Assembly (NCBI GenBank): GCA_017940415.1
Contig: JAGAYR010000026.1
Span: forward strand, 124,001-188,000
Reading direction: 5' to 3'
Length of the DNA stretch: 64,000 nt
Source of the DNA: Lachnospiraceae bacterium
GTDB lineage: Bacteria > Bacillota > Clostridia > Lachnospirales > Lachnospiraceae
In this document: positions 17,033 through 24,519 of the stretch, piece after piece
Layout: the number at the start of each line of letters is the position of its first letter
Numbering within the stretch: position 1 is the stretch's first letter
The notes under the pieces: generated by a model
The model's input: the letters and a program-made list of their open reading frames with translations, nothing else
Database searches by the model: none
What the model was told of the DNA's origin: nothing
Made by a program: the position numbers and the translations under genes

Positions 17033-18787
17033 ATGCTAAAAAAAATATTCAATTTTTTTCGTAAAAAATCGAATATCGCAACGCTTAAAAAAAGAGTGCT
17101 TTGGGTTGGCGGATATGCCGTCAGATACTGGAAGGAAATGCTTTTTTATACCATTCTCGGATTGTCGGGAACGGCCCTTTCCCTGATAAGCAGTCTTGTT
17201 TCGAAGGATCTTGTCGATATCATAACGGGACATCAGACCGGCAAACTGGTGACCACCTTTATTTTCATGATCTGTATGACACTTGGTTCTACCCTTGTCA
17301 CTCAGATATCCGGATATTTTTCTTCCAAGATAAATCTGAGAGTTGAAAATACCATCAGAAATGAGATCTTTGAGAAGATACTTTCTGCTGACTGGGAGCG
17401 CCTCAGCAAATATCATACCGGTGATCTTCTGGCCAGATGGGGAAATGATATTTCTTCACTGTCAAATGCGGTCTTGAGTTACATCCCCAATGCGATTGTA
17501 TATCTGTTCAGATTCGGTGCGGCTTTTGCCATAATGGCGAAGCATGATTTTTCTTTTGCCCTGATAGCCATGGCAGGAATGCCTTTTTCATATTTTATTT
17601 CCAGAAATCTTACGCGCAGAATGCAGAGAAACAACATGCGCAGTTCCGTTATGAATGCAAAGATGTCCGGATTCAATCAGGAGGCTTTCTCCAATATCCA
17701 GACTATCAAGGCATTCGATATGATCGGTCATTACGTAAAAAGACTTAAGGAACTTCAGAACGAATACGTTAAAATGCGTCTGAACTATCAGAAAGTCTAT
17801 ATAGTCATCTCCATGCTGCTGACACTGGTGGGCCTCGGAGTGACTAACTTCTCATACGGATGGGGTATTTACAGAGTCTGGTCCGGAGCAATAACTTACG
17901 GAACAATGACAATGTTCCTGTCTTTGTCCGGAACTCTTTCCGGTACGCTTAACAGTCTGTTATCACTTATCCCTTCGGGAATATCCATAACCACATCCGC
18001 TTCAAGACTTATGGATCTGGTAGAGCTTGAAAAAGAAGATTTTTCCGAGAAAGAAGAAGTAAGAGAGTTTTGCAAGAATCACGGATCTTCCGGTGTCGGA
18101 CTCGAAGTTAAAGATGTTGAGTATTCTTATCTGAACGGCAATAAGGTATATGAAAATGTATCAATCACCGCAAATCCTCAGGAAATTGTTGCGTTGATCG
18201 GACCTTCGGGTCAGGGTAAGACAACCATGCTCAGACTCCTTCTTGCTCTTATCAAACCTCAGGCAGGAGAAGCTTATCTTGTGGGTGAAGGCGGTAACAA
18301 GATGAAACTTACCGCTTCTGTCAGACAGATCATTTCTTACGTTCCACAGGGAAATACGATGTTTTCCGGAACTATTGCGGAAAACATGAGAAATGTAAAA
18401 GAAGATGCAACGGATGAGGAGATAATTGATGCCCTAAAATCCGCTTGTGCATGGGAATTTGTAGAAAAACTTCCTGAAGGTATCAACAGCCCGATAATGG
18501 AAAGAGGCGGAGGGTTTTCCGAAGGACAGGCTCAGAGGCTTTCAATAGCAAGAGCATTTCTGAGACGTTCTCCGATACTTTTATTGGATGAAGCTACATC
18601 GGCACTGGATCCCGAAACTGCGAAACAGCTGCTTAAGAACATAACAGAGGATAAATATCCAAGAACCTGTATTCTTACAACTCACAGACCTGCGATGCTC
18701 AGAGGCTGTGACAGAGTATACAGGATTGCCGATAAGCATTGCCATGAGCTCAGTAAAGAAGAAATCCTGGAAGTTATTAATACGTAA
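17033..18787 (+). CDS. ABC transporter (fused membrane and ATPase domains), peptide-export type
   Basis: A 584-residue half transporter. Residues 30-320 carry six membrane helices of the ABC exporter type, and 350-584 form the ATPase: Walker A GPSGQGKTTMLRLL, Q-loop YVPQGNTMFSGTI, a variant signature SEGQAQRLSIARAF and Walker B ILLLDEATSALD. It lacks the N-terminal C39 peptidase found in bacteriocin exporters, so any leader must be removed by another enzyme; the S24/S26-like protein nearby is the obvious candidate. The likely cargo is the 180-residue protein immediately upstream. The ATG at 17033 has no Shine-Dalgarno; GTG 17096 is the next alternative start. Its end overlaps that of the convergent PqqD/kinase gene by 11 bases. 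Confidence 0.85.
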   Translation: MLKKIFNFFRKKSNIATLKKRVLWVGGYAVRYWKEMLFYTILGLSGTALSLISSLVSKDLVDIITGHQTGKLVTTFIFMICMTLGSTLVTQISGYFSSKINLRVENTIRNEIFEKILSADWERLSKYHTGDLLARWGNDISSLSNAVLSYIPNAIVYLFRFGAAFAIMAKHDFSFALIAMAGMPFSYFISRNLTRRMQRNNMRSSVMNAKMSGFNQEAFSNIQTIKAFDMIGHYVKRLKELQNEYVKMRLNYQKVYIVISMLLTLVGLGVTNFSYGWGIYRVWSGAITYGTMTMFLSLSGTLSGTLNSLLSLIPSGISITTSASRLMDLVELEKEDFSEKEEVREFCKNHGSSGVGLEVKDVEYSYLNGNKVYENVSITANPQEIVALIGPSGQGKTTMLRLLLALIKPQAGEAYLVGEGGNKMKLTASVRQIISYVPQGNTMFSGTIAENMRNVKEDATDEEIIDALKSACAWEFVEKLPEGINSPIMERGGGFSEGQAQRLSIARAFLRRSPILLLDEATSALDPETAKQLLKNITEDKYPRTCILTTHRPAMLRGCDRVYRIADKHCHELSKEEILEVINT

Positions 18788-19973
18788 TGTATTCCTGTAA
18801 AACCTTCCGGGCTTCGGGATCTTTGGTGCAATAGAGCCTGAGTGAAGTTATCTTAGCGGATACAGGCTCAAGATCAAGCATCATTTTTTTCAAAGATTCC
18901 GAGTTCCAAAGAGGAGAGATGGTACGCCTGCTTAAGGTTATCAGTGCTTTTTCGTAAGTGAATTCTTCAATCCTGTTTTCAGCGGCCTGCTTAAGAAAGA
19001 CCACTCCGCCCAAAGGGTAATCCTCTTTTGTGAATATTTCCGATGTTCCGCACCAGGGAATTCCGAATACGTAAGGAGCACCTGCTTTTATACCGATCAG
19101 GTTAAGGTCTCCGTTGATATTGACAGCATCAGAATACTGAGTCCAAAGACGGGCATGAGTTGATTTTCCGGTTCCTGCGGGAGCGGAAAACAGCCATGCT
19201 TTTTCTTTATAGAGAATAGAAGCGGAATGGATGGCATACATGCCTTTCTTTTCCGCAGTCAGTAAAAAAGGAATCCTTATTGCGTGAAATACTTCATCGG
19301 AAGCAGAGGCGGCGCCGTATCCCGTGATAAGGCATATAAGGACTTCGGGTCCTGATTTGCGGATGTACATTTCTTTTACGCAGGTATTCTTTTTGTATCT
19401 GATGATATAAAAGGATTCCGATTCGGAAATTGTCATCTCTGACGCATCAGCAATGATTGTCTCTTTTTCGGAAACTGTGATATCTTTTTCAGTGGTACGG
19501 ATTTGCAGATCAGGGGCAATTGTGAAGTCTGATTCAAATGCCGAAAATTTGGCTTCGGTGAGAGCGGGAGCTGTTGTAAGCTCCAGATTTATACCTGCAA
19601 TGGTGACTTTGGTGACTGCATCAATATCTGCGTTATTGTAGGCCTCGTCAAAGGAAACTCCCCGGGTATCTGTAGAGAGTTCACGGTGGGAGGGCAGCTC
19701 ATCAAGCAGCATTCCCAGATTTTTGAGCTGATCGAGGAATGCCTTGATATCGGAAGGTACTTCACTTACGGAAGAATCCGGTATGTCGCTTTCAGCAATA
19801 TAGCCTGATATGAGATCATCCTCGCAGGCATATTTGTCCGCCAGATTCCAGATATCCGCACCTGTCCGGCTTATTTTTATACCGCGTTTATGATCGCTGA
19901 TACTTTGGCCGAAAGGAAGCAGATACCGGCTTTCCGATATATTTATCATTGTGAAATAAGGGTTTTTGAACAT
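18777..19973 (-). CDS. PqqD-like and HPr-kinase-like fusion protein
   Basis: A 398-residue protein. The N-terminal 95 residues (RYLLPFGQSISDHKRGIKISRTGADIW..., then helices ending in LKNLGMLLDEL) have the winged-helix pattern of PqqD peptide-recognition domains. A middle beta-rich region leads to an HPr-kinase-like P-loop domain: AIHSASILYKEKAWLFSAPAGTGKSTHARLW near residues 245-275, NINGDLNLI, and GIPWCGTSEIFTKEDYPLGGVVFL. HPr-kinase relatives in lasso clusters phosphorylate the peptide C-terminus; PqqD domains bind leaders. The fusion could recruit the AEGIYAASG leader and phosphorylate the core. It is convergent with the ABC gene (11-base overlap) and divergent from the peptidase gene (52-base gap). 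GTGAGG precedes the ATG. A second Met at residue 9 is possible. Confidence 0.78.
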   Translation of the reverse strand: MFKNPYFTMINISESRYLLPFGQSISDHKRGIKISRTGADIWNLADKYACEDDLISGYIAESDIPDSSVSEVPSDIKAFLDQLKNLGMLLDELPSHRELSTDTRGVSFDEAYNNADIDAVTKVTIAGINLELTTAPALTEAKFSAFESDFTIAPDLQIRTTEKDITVSEKETIIADASEMTISESESFYIIRYKKNTCVKEMYIRKSGPEVLICLITGYGAASASDEVFHAIRIPFLLTAEKKGMYAIHSASILYKEKAWLFSAPAGTGKSTHARLWTQYSDAVNINGDLNLIGIKAGAPYVFGIPWCGTSEIFTKEDYPLGGVVFLKQAAENRIEEFTYEKALITLSRRTISPLWNSESLKKMMLDLEPVSAKITSLRLYCTKDPEARKVLQEYITY

Positions 19974-20025
19974 ATGAACCTCACTGCCGGTTTATTTTAT
20001 CATTCATAAGAGAAAACTTCCATTT

Positions 20026-20481
20026 ATGACAGAAACAGAAAAGGAAAAACTGAATCCGGAAACATTGCTGAGAGAGGGGAAGACCGTCAGCATCTCCCCA
20101 AAAGGCTACAGCATGTATCCTCTTTTGATACCCGGAACGGACAGGGTTATCATCGAACCTTCTTCAGGGAAACGACTTAAGAAGGGGGATGTTGCTTTGT
20201 TCAGGCGAAAGGAAAGCAAACTGGTCCTTCACAGGATAGTCAGAGTAGCTGAGAGGCCGGACGGGCTTTCGTTCTATTTTTGCGGAGATAATCAGAAGGA
20301 GATTGAAGGCCCGATTCCGGAAGCGGATATATGCGGAAAGGTGGTCTTTATCGAGAAGAAGAAATTGAAATTTTCCGTCCGGAATCCGCTGTATGTTTTG
20401 TCCGTTTTTGTATGGATGATACTCAGGCCCGTAAGACCGAATATTTCTAGGTTTATCGCCCGTTTTAAGAAGGTTTTTTGA
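20026..20481 (+). CDS. Membrane-tethered S24/S26 signal-peptidase-like protein
   Basis: A 151-residue protein with the peptidase core KGYSMYPLL (Ser29 as nucleophile), DRVIIEP, KKGDVALF and LVLHRIVRV. The position that carries Lys in bacterial signal peptidase I is His69 (LHRIV), as in SipW/archaeal-type enzymes with a Ser-His pair. ICGKVVFIEK completes the fold. Unusually, the single hydrophobic helix lies near the C-terminus (PLYVLSVFVWMILRPVRP), with a basic tail. The first 20 residues are charged, so the protein is a C-tail-anchored cytoplasmic-facing or inverted protease. It is divergently paired with the PqqD/kinase gene. The likely substrate is the YAASG leader of the 180-residue protein. 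Proteins annotated S24/S26 peptidase recur in peptide-modification clusters of this kind. Confidence 0.8.
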   Translation: MTETEKEKLNPETLLREGKTVSISPKGYSMYPLLIPGTDRVIIEPSSGKRLKKGDVALFRRKESKLVLHRIVRVAERPDGLSFYFCGDNQKEIEGPIPEADICGKVVFIEKKKLKFSVRNPLYVLSVFVWMILRPVRPNISRFIARFKKVF

Positions 20482-20510
20482 TTGACTTTTAAACGCTCAT
20501 TTGAGATAAT
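20482..20510 (+). promoter_or_regulatory. Promoter of pckA
   Basis: TTGACT at 20482-20487, a 17-base spacer and GATAAT at 20505-20510, giving a leader of about 55 bases before pckA, which has GAGGAAAAAGT as its ribosome binding site. Confidence 0.6.
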
Positions 20511-20571
20511 GACTTCAAATTCGGTTACATACTAAACCGTAAATAATCAAACTAAGAAAAGAGGAAAAAGT

Positions 20572-22185
20572 ATGGCAAACATCGATCTTTCCCAGTATGG
20601 GATCACCGGCGTATCTGAGATCGTTTACAATCCTGATTACGATACTCTGTACAACGAAGAGCTGAAGACAGAGCTTACCGGCTATGACAAGGGCCAGGTT
20701 ACCGAGCTCGGAGCAGTTAACGTTATGACAGGTGTTTACACCGGCCGTTCTCCTAAAGACAAGTTCATCGTTATGGATGAAAAGTCCAAGGATACCGTTT
20801 GGTGGAACTCTCCCGAATATCCCAATGATAACCATCCTGCAACTCAGGAAGCATGGAATGCTTGTAAGGAGCTCGCTATCAAAGAGCTTTCAGGCAAGAG
20901 ACTCTTCGTAGTAGATGCTTTCTGCGGCGCTAACAAGGATACCAGAATGGCTGTCCGCTTCATCATGGAAGTAGCTTGGCAGGCACATTTTGTTACCAAC
21001 ATGTTCATCAAGCCTTCAGCAGAAGAACAGGCAAACTTCAAGCCCGATTTCATCGTTTACACCGCTTCCAAGGCTAAGGTAGATAATTATAAGGAACTCG
21101 GACTCAACTCCGAGACCGCTGTTCTCTTTAATGTAACCAGCCGTGAGCAGGTTATCCTCAACACCTGGTACGGCGGAGAGATGAAGAAGGGTATGTTCTC
21201 AATGCAGAACTATTTCCTTCCTCTTCAGGGAATGGCTTCCATGCACTGCTCCGCAAACACCGATATGGAAGGTAAGCACACCGCTATCTTCTTCGGACTT
21301 TCCGGAACAGGTAAGACCACCCTTTCAACCGATCCCAAGAGACTCCTCATCGGTGATGACGAGCACGGCTGGGATGACAACGGAGTATTCAACCTTGAGG
21401 GCGGATGCTACGCTAAGGTTATCGGCCTCTCCAAAGAGAATGAGCCTGACATCTACGGTGCTATTAAGAAGGATGCTCTCCTTGAGAACGTAACTGTTGA
21501 TGCAAACGGAAAGATCGATTTCGATGATAAGAGCGTAACCGAGAATACTCGTGTATCATATCCCATCGAGCACATCAAGAATATCGCTAAGAATGTAAAC
21601 GGCGTATCCGCAGGTCCTGCAGCTGAGAACGTAATCTTCCTTTCAGCTGACGCTTTCGGAGTACTTCCTCCCGTTTCAATCCTTACTCCCGAGCAGACTC
21701 AGTACTATTTCCTCAGCGGATTCACTGCAAAGCTTGCAGGAACCGAGCGTGGAATCACCGAGCCTACCCCTACCTTCTCAGCTTGCTTCGGACAGGCTTT
21801 CCTTGAGCTTCATCCTACGAAGTACGGCGAGGAGCTCGTTAAGAAGATGCAGAAGAGCGGAGCTAAGGCTTACCTCGTAAATACCGGATGGAACGGAACC
21901 GGAAAGAGAATTTCCATTCCCGACACCAGAGGAATCATTGATGCTATCCTTAACGGAGACATCAAGAATGCTCCTACCAAGAAGATCCCTTACTTCGATT
22001 TCGAGGTTCCTACCGAGCTTCCCGGAGTATCTACCGAGATTCTTGATCCCAGAGACACCTACGCTGACGCTTCCGAGTGGGAAGAGAAGGCAAAGGATCT
22101 TGCAGGACGTTTCATCAAGAACTTCAAGAAGTATGAGACCAATGAAGCAGGAAAGGCTCTTGTAGCAGCAGGTCCTCAGCTTTAA
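20572..22185 (+). CDS. pckA: Phosphoenolpyruvate carboxykinase (ATP)
   Basis: A 537-residue enzyme, the usual length, interconverting oxaloacetate plus ATP with phosphoenolpyruvate, CO2 and ADP. Visible signatures are the substrate loop [15 protein letters not shown], the kinase-1a P-loop [16 protein letters not shown] (about residues 238-253), the metal motif [24 protein letters not shown] and [13 protein letters not shown]. In rumen and gut Clostridia this enzyme often runs toward oxaloacetate, fixing CO2 for amino acid and succinate supply. Codon use is strongly biased (many CTT, ATC, GGA), consistent with high expression. It has its own promoter and terminator, so it is independent of the peptide cassette before it. 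Confidence 0.98.
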   Translation: MANIDLSQYGITGVSEIVYNPDYDTLYNEELKTELTGYDKGQVTELGAVNVMTGVYTGRSPKDKFIVMDEKSKDTVWWNSPEYPNDNHPATQEAWNACKELAIKELSGKRLFVVDAFCGANKDTRMAVRFIMEVAWQAHFVTNMFIKPSAEEQANFKPDFIVYTASKAKVDNYKELGLNSETAVLFNVTSREQVILNTWYGGEMKKGMFSMQNYFLPLQGMASMHCSANTDMEGKHTAIFFGLSGTGKTTLSTDPKRLLIGDDEHGWDDNGVFNLEGGCYAKVIGLSKENEPDIYGAIKKDALLENVTVDANGKIDFDDKSVTENTRVSYPIEHIKNIAKNVNGVSAGPAAENVIFLSADAFGVLPPVSILTPEQTQYYFLSGFTAKLAGTERGITEPTPTFSACFGQAFLELHPTKYGEELVKKMQKSGAKAYLVNTGWNGTGKRISIPDTRGIIDAILNGDIKNAPTKKIPYFDFEVPTELPGVSTEILDPRDTYADASEWEEKAKDLAGRFIKNFKKYETNEAGKALVAAGPQL

Positions 22186-22206
22186 TCCTTAAGCAAGTTA
22201 ATATTA

Positions 22207-22245
22207 CGGGGACAGCTTTTTCGGCTGTCCCCGATTTGCTGTTTT
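22207..22245 (+). terminator. Terminator of pckA
   Basis: A 10-bp GC-rich stem, CGGGGACAGC with GCTGTCCCCG, around the loop TTTTTCG. It is followed by ATTTGCTGTTTTT. The T-rich tail overlaps the -35 region of the 6S RNA promoter. Confidence 0.8.
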
Positions 22246-22264
22246 TCCGTTTGTAGGCTATAAT
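22236..22264 (+). promoter_or_regulatory. Promoter of the 6S RNA
   Basis: TTGCTG at 22236-22241, exactly 17 bases, then a perfect TATAAT at 22259-22264. Transcription would begin near 22271, where the conserved RNA begins. Confidence 0.7.
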
Positions 22265-22270
22265 AATCTT

Positions 22271-22452
22271 AGCCCGAGGTTGATCCCTTTCGTATTTTTT
22301 GAACCTACATTTACCTTTAAACGGGATTCCTACATCTCATGACGGCTGTCATGCCCCCGCTTCGTGCGCCAGGGGAAGGCAAAAGCCATGATGCGGTTAC
22401 CCACCTGGCTTAGGCTAGGCGTCAAAAGGCGAGGGGTCTTCTTAGGGTCTTA
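22271..22452 (+). ncRNA. ssrS: 6S RNA
   Basis: A stretch of about 180 bases without an open frame, rich in conserved-looking blocks: GAACCTACATTTACC, ACGGGATTCCTACATCTC, GCCCCCGCTTCGTGCGCCAGG and CACCTGGCTTAGGCTAGGCG. The ends pair (GATCCCTTTCG at 22282-22292 with GCGAGGGGTC at 22429-22438) to make the closing stem, leaving the long interrupted hairpin with a central bubble expected of 6S RNA. From memory this block order is the one seen in Lachnospiraceae 6S RNAs. 6S RNA binds the housekeeping RNA polymerase and damps transcription in stationary phase. A consensus promoter lies directly upstream. Confidence 0.78.
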
Positions 22453-22472
22453 TTGCGTTTTAATGAAGAATT

Positions 22473-23432
22473 ATGATTGAACTGTTTGCAAAAGCAAGAA
22501 GATTTGCCATAACGATGCGGCAGCTCGATATTAATGCCTACTCGGCCAGCGCGGCTTTCTTTCTTTTTATCTCGCTGGTTCCTATTTTGGTGCTCATTTG
22601 CAGCATGTTTCCCTATACGGGACTGACCGAACAGGAACTGATCAAACTGATAGAAGCTTCGACACCGATCATATTCAATGATTTCCTCGAAGAACTGGTC
22701 TACCAGATATACGATTCAACCGCCGGAGTCATTACCGTATCGATCATAGCTACGATATGGACTGCGGGAAAGGGTATACAGGCTCTTATACAGGGACTTG
22801 ATACCGTCAATGAAGTGAAAGAGGAAAGGAACTGGTTCCAACTCAGATTCGTAAGTGCCATTTATATGTTCATCATGATGCTTGCACTTCTTCTGAGTAT
22901 TTCGATAATAGTTATCGGAACCGATCTTTTCAAAAGAATACTTATTTACCTGAAAATCGATGTTTCGGTTTTGAAAGGACTTCTGATGAAGCCGAGACTT
23001 TTATATACATTTATAATCCTGTCGCTGGTTTTTGCAGTGTTTTATACATGGATGCCTTACCGAGGTCCGCAAAACAAGTCAACCCAGATAAAGCTGTTTT
23101 CCGATAAAAAACTTGTTAAGATCTGGAATCAGACAGACCCTTCCATTGATGAGACGGGTCAAAGCCTTCAGACAAGCGGACTGAAGCTGAAATACTTTAG
23201 TCAGCTCCCGGGAGCCATGTTTGCATCAGCGGGCTGGATGGGCATATCGGTGCTCTTTACGATGATTGTAAATATGGGCTATGCGATTACAGTATATGGA
23301 ACCATGTCACTCCTTGTAGTCGCAATGCTGTGGGTATATGCATGTATGTACCTGTTTCTTCTGGGGGCGTATTTCAACCACGTCAGACCTCACGTATTCC
23401 GTGAACTGAAGACATATTTAAATAGAGAATAA
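22473..23432 (+). CDS. YihY/BrkB-family inner-membrane protein
   Basis: A 319-residue protein with six to seven membrane helices. The N-terminal DINAYSASAAFFLFISLVPILVLICSMFPY is typical of the YihY/virulence factor BrkB family, as is IATIWTAGKGIQALIQGLDTVN. The C-terminal YGTMSLLVVAMLWVYACMYLFLLGAYFNH also fits. Members were once taken for tRNA-processing nucleases; their true role is unresolved. Length is normal. A hydrophilic loop of about 40 residues after residue 200 (QNKSTQIKLFSDKKLVK...) is longer than in E. coli YihY. The gene sits 20 bases after the 6S RNA and 30 bases ahead of pheS, so it may be co-transcribed with pheST. Confidence 0.9.
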   Translation: MIELFAKARRFAITMRQLDINAYSASAAFFLFISLVPILVLICSMFPYTGLTEQELIKLIEASTPIIFNDFLEELVYQIYDSTAGVITVSIIATIWTAGKGIQALIQGLDTVNEVKEERNWFQLRFVSAIYMFIMMLALLLSISIIVIGTDLFKRILIYLKIDVSVLKGLLMKPRLLYTFIILSLVFAVFYTWMPYRGPQNKSTQIKLFSDKKLVKIWNQTDPSIDETGQSLQTSGLKLKYFSQLPGAMFASAGWMGISVLFTMIVNMGYAITVYGTMSLLVVAMLWVYACMYLFLLGAYFNHVRPHVFRELKTYLNRE

Positions 23433-23462
23433 TCTTAGGCCCAAGGGTCGGGAAGGAATTAT

Positions 23463-24482
23463 ATGAAACAGAAACTTGAAGAGATCAGGCAGAAAGCACT
23501 TGCCAAGATTGCGGAGAGCGATACTCCGGATAAGCTTAATGAAGTCCGTGTCGCTATCCTGGGTAAAAAAGGAGAACTTACCGAAGTTCTCAAGTCCATG
23601 AAAGACGTATCCCCCGAGGATCGTCCCAAGGTAGGACAGCTTGTTAACGATACCAGAGCAGAGATTGAGAAGGTTCTTGATGAGACCAAGGCTAAGCTTG
23701 AGAATGCTGCTCTTGAACTCAGACTTAAGACTGAGACAATAGACGTAACTCTTCCCGGAGATGTAAATGCTCCCGGTCATCGTCACCCCATCCAGATAGC
23801 TCTCGATGAGATCGAGAGAGTATTCATCGGAATGGGTTATGAAGTTGTTGAAGGTCCCGAGATTGAGAAGGACTATTACAATTTCGAAGCTCTTAATATT
23901 CCTGCAGATCATCCCGCAAAGGACGAGCAGGATACTTTCTACATTAACGGTGAGATGCTTCTCAGAACCCAGACTTCAGGATGCCAGATCCACGAGATGG
24001 AGAAGGGAAGACTTCCCATCAGAATGATCGCGCCCGGAAGAGTATTTCGTTCAGATGAAGTAGATGCTACACATTCACCCTGCTTCCACCAGGTTGAGGG
24101 TCTTGTAATCGACAAGAATATTACTTTCGCAGATCTTAAGGGAACCCTTCAGGAGTTTGCTCGTCAGATGTTCGGAGAAAACACCAAGGTTAAGTTCAGA
24201 CCTCATCACTTCCCCTTCACCGAGCCCTCCGCAGAGATGGACGTTTCCTGCTTTAAGTGCGGCGGCAAGGGATGCAGATTCTGTAAGAACGAGGGATGGA
24301 TCGAAATCCTCGGATGCGGAATGGTACATCCTCACGTTCTTGAGATGTGCAATATCGATCCTAACGAATACAACGGTTTTGCTTTCGGAGTAGGACTTGA
24401 GAGAATCGCCCTTCTTAAATACGAGATCGACGATCTCAGACTTCTCTATGAGAACGATTTCAGATTCCTTAAGCAGTTTTGA
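23463..24482 (+). CDS. pheS: Phenylalanyl-tRNA synthetase alpha subunit
   Basis: A 339-residue class II synthetase subunit that pairs with PheT to charge tRNA-Phe. The N-terminal 85 residues form the tRNA-binding coiled coil. The catalytic domain shows HRHPIQIALDEIERVFIGMGY, motif 2 RVFRSDEVDATHSPCFHQVEG and motif 3 GFAFGVGLERIALLKY. The insert CFKCGGKGCRFCKNEGWIE with its Cys pairs is usual in Firmicute PheS. GGGAAGGAATT provides the ribosome binding site. No T-box leader precedes it; only 30 bases separate it from the YihY gene. The stop is 37 bases before pheT. Confidence 0.98.
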   Translation: MKQKLEEIRQKALAKIAESDTPDKLNEVRVAILGKKGELTEVLKSMKDVSPEDRPKVGQLVNDTRAEIEKVLDETKAKLENAALELRLKTETIDVTLPGDVNAPGHRHPIQIALDEIERVFIGMGYEVVEGPEIEKDYYNFEALNIPADHPAKDEQDTFYINGEMLLRTQTSGCQIHEMEKGRLPIRMIAPGRVFRSDEVDATHSPCFHQVEGLVIDKNITFADLKGTLQEFARQMFGENTKVKFRPHHFPFTEPSAEMDVSCFKCGGKGCRFCKNEGWIEILGCGMVHPHVLEMCNIDPNEYNGFAFGVGLERIALLKYEIDDLRLLYENDFRFLKQF

Positions 24483-24519
24483 TGATAATTACAACCTATG
24501 ACGAAAGGATTTTTACGAT

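Noticed and set aside
23433-23462. T-box or other leader before pheS
   Set aside because: Only 30 bases separate pheS from the previous gene.
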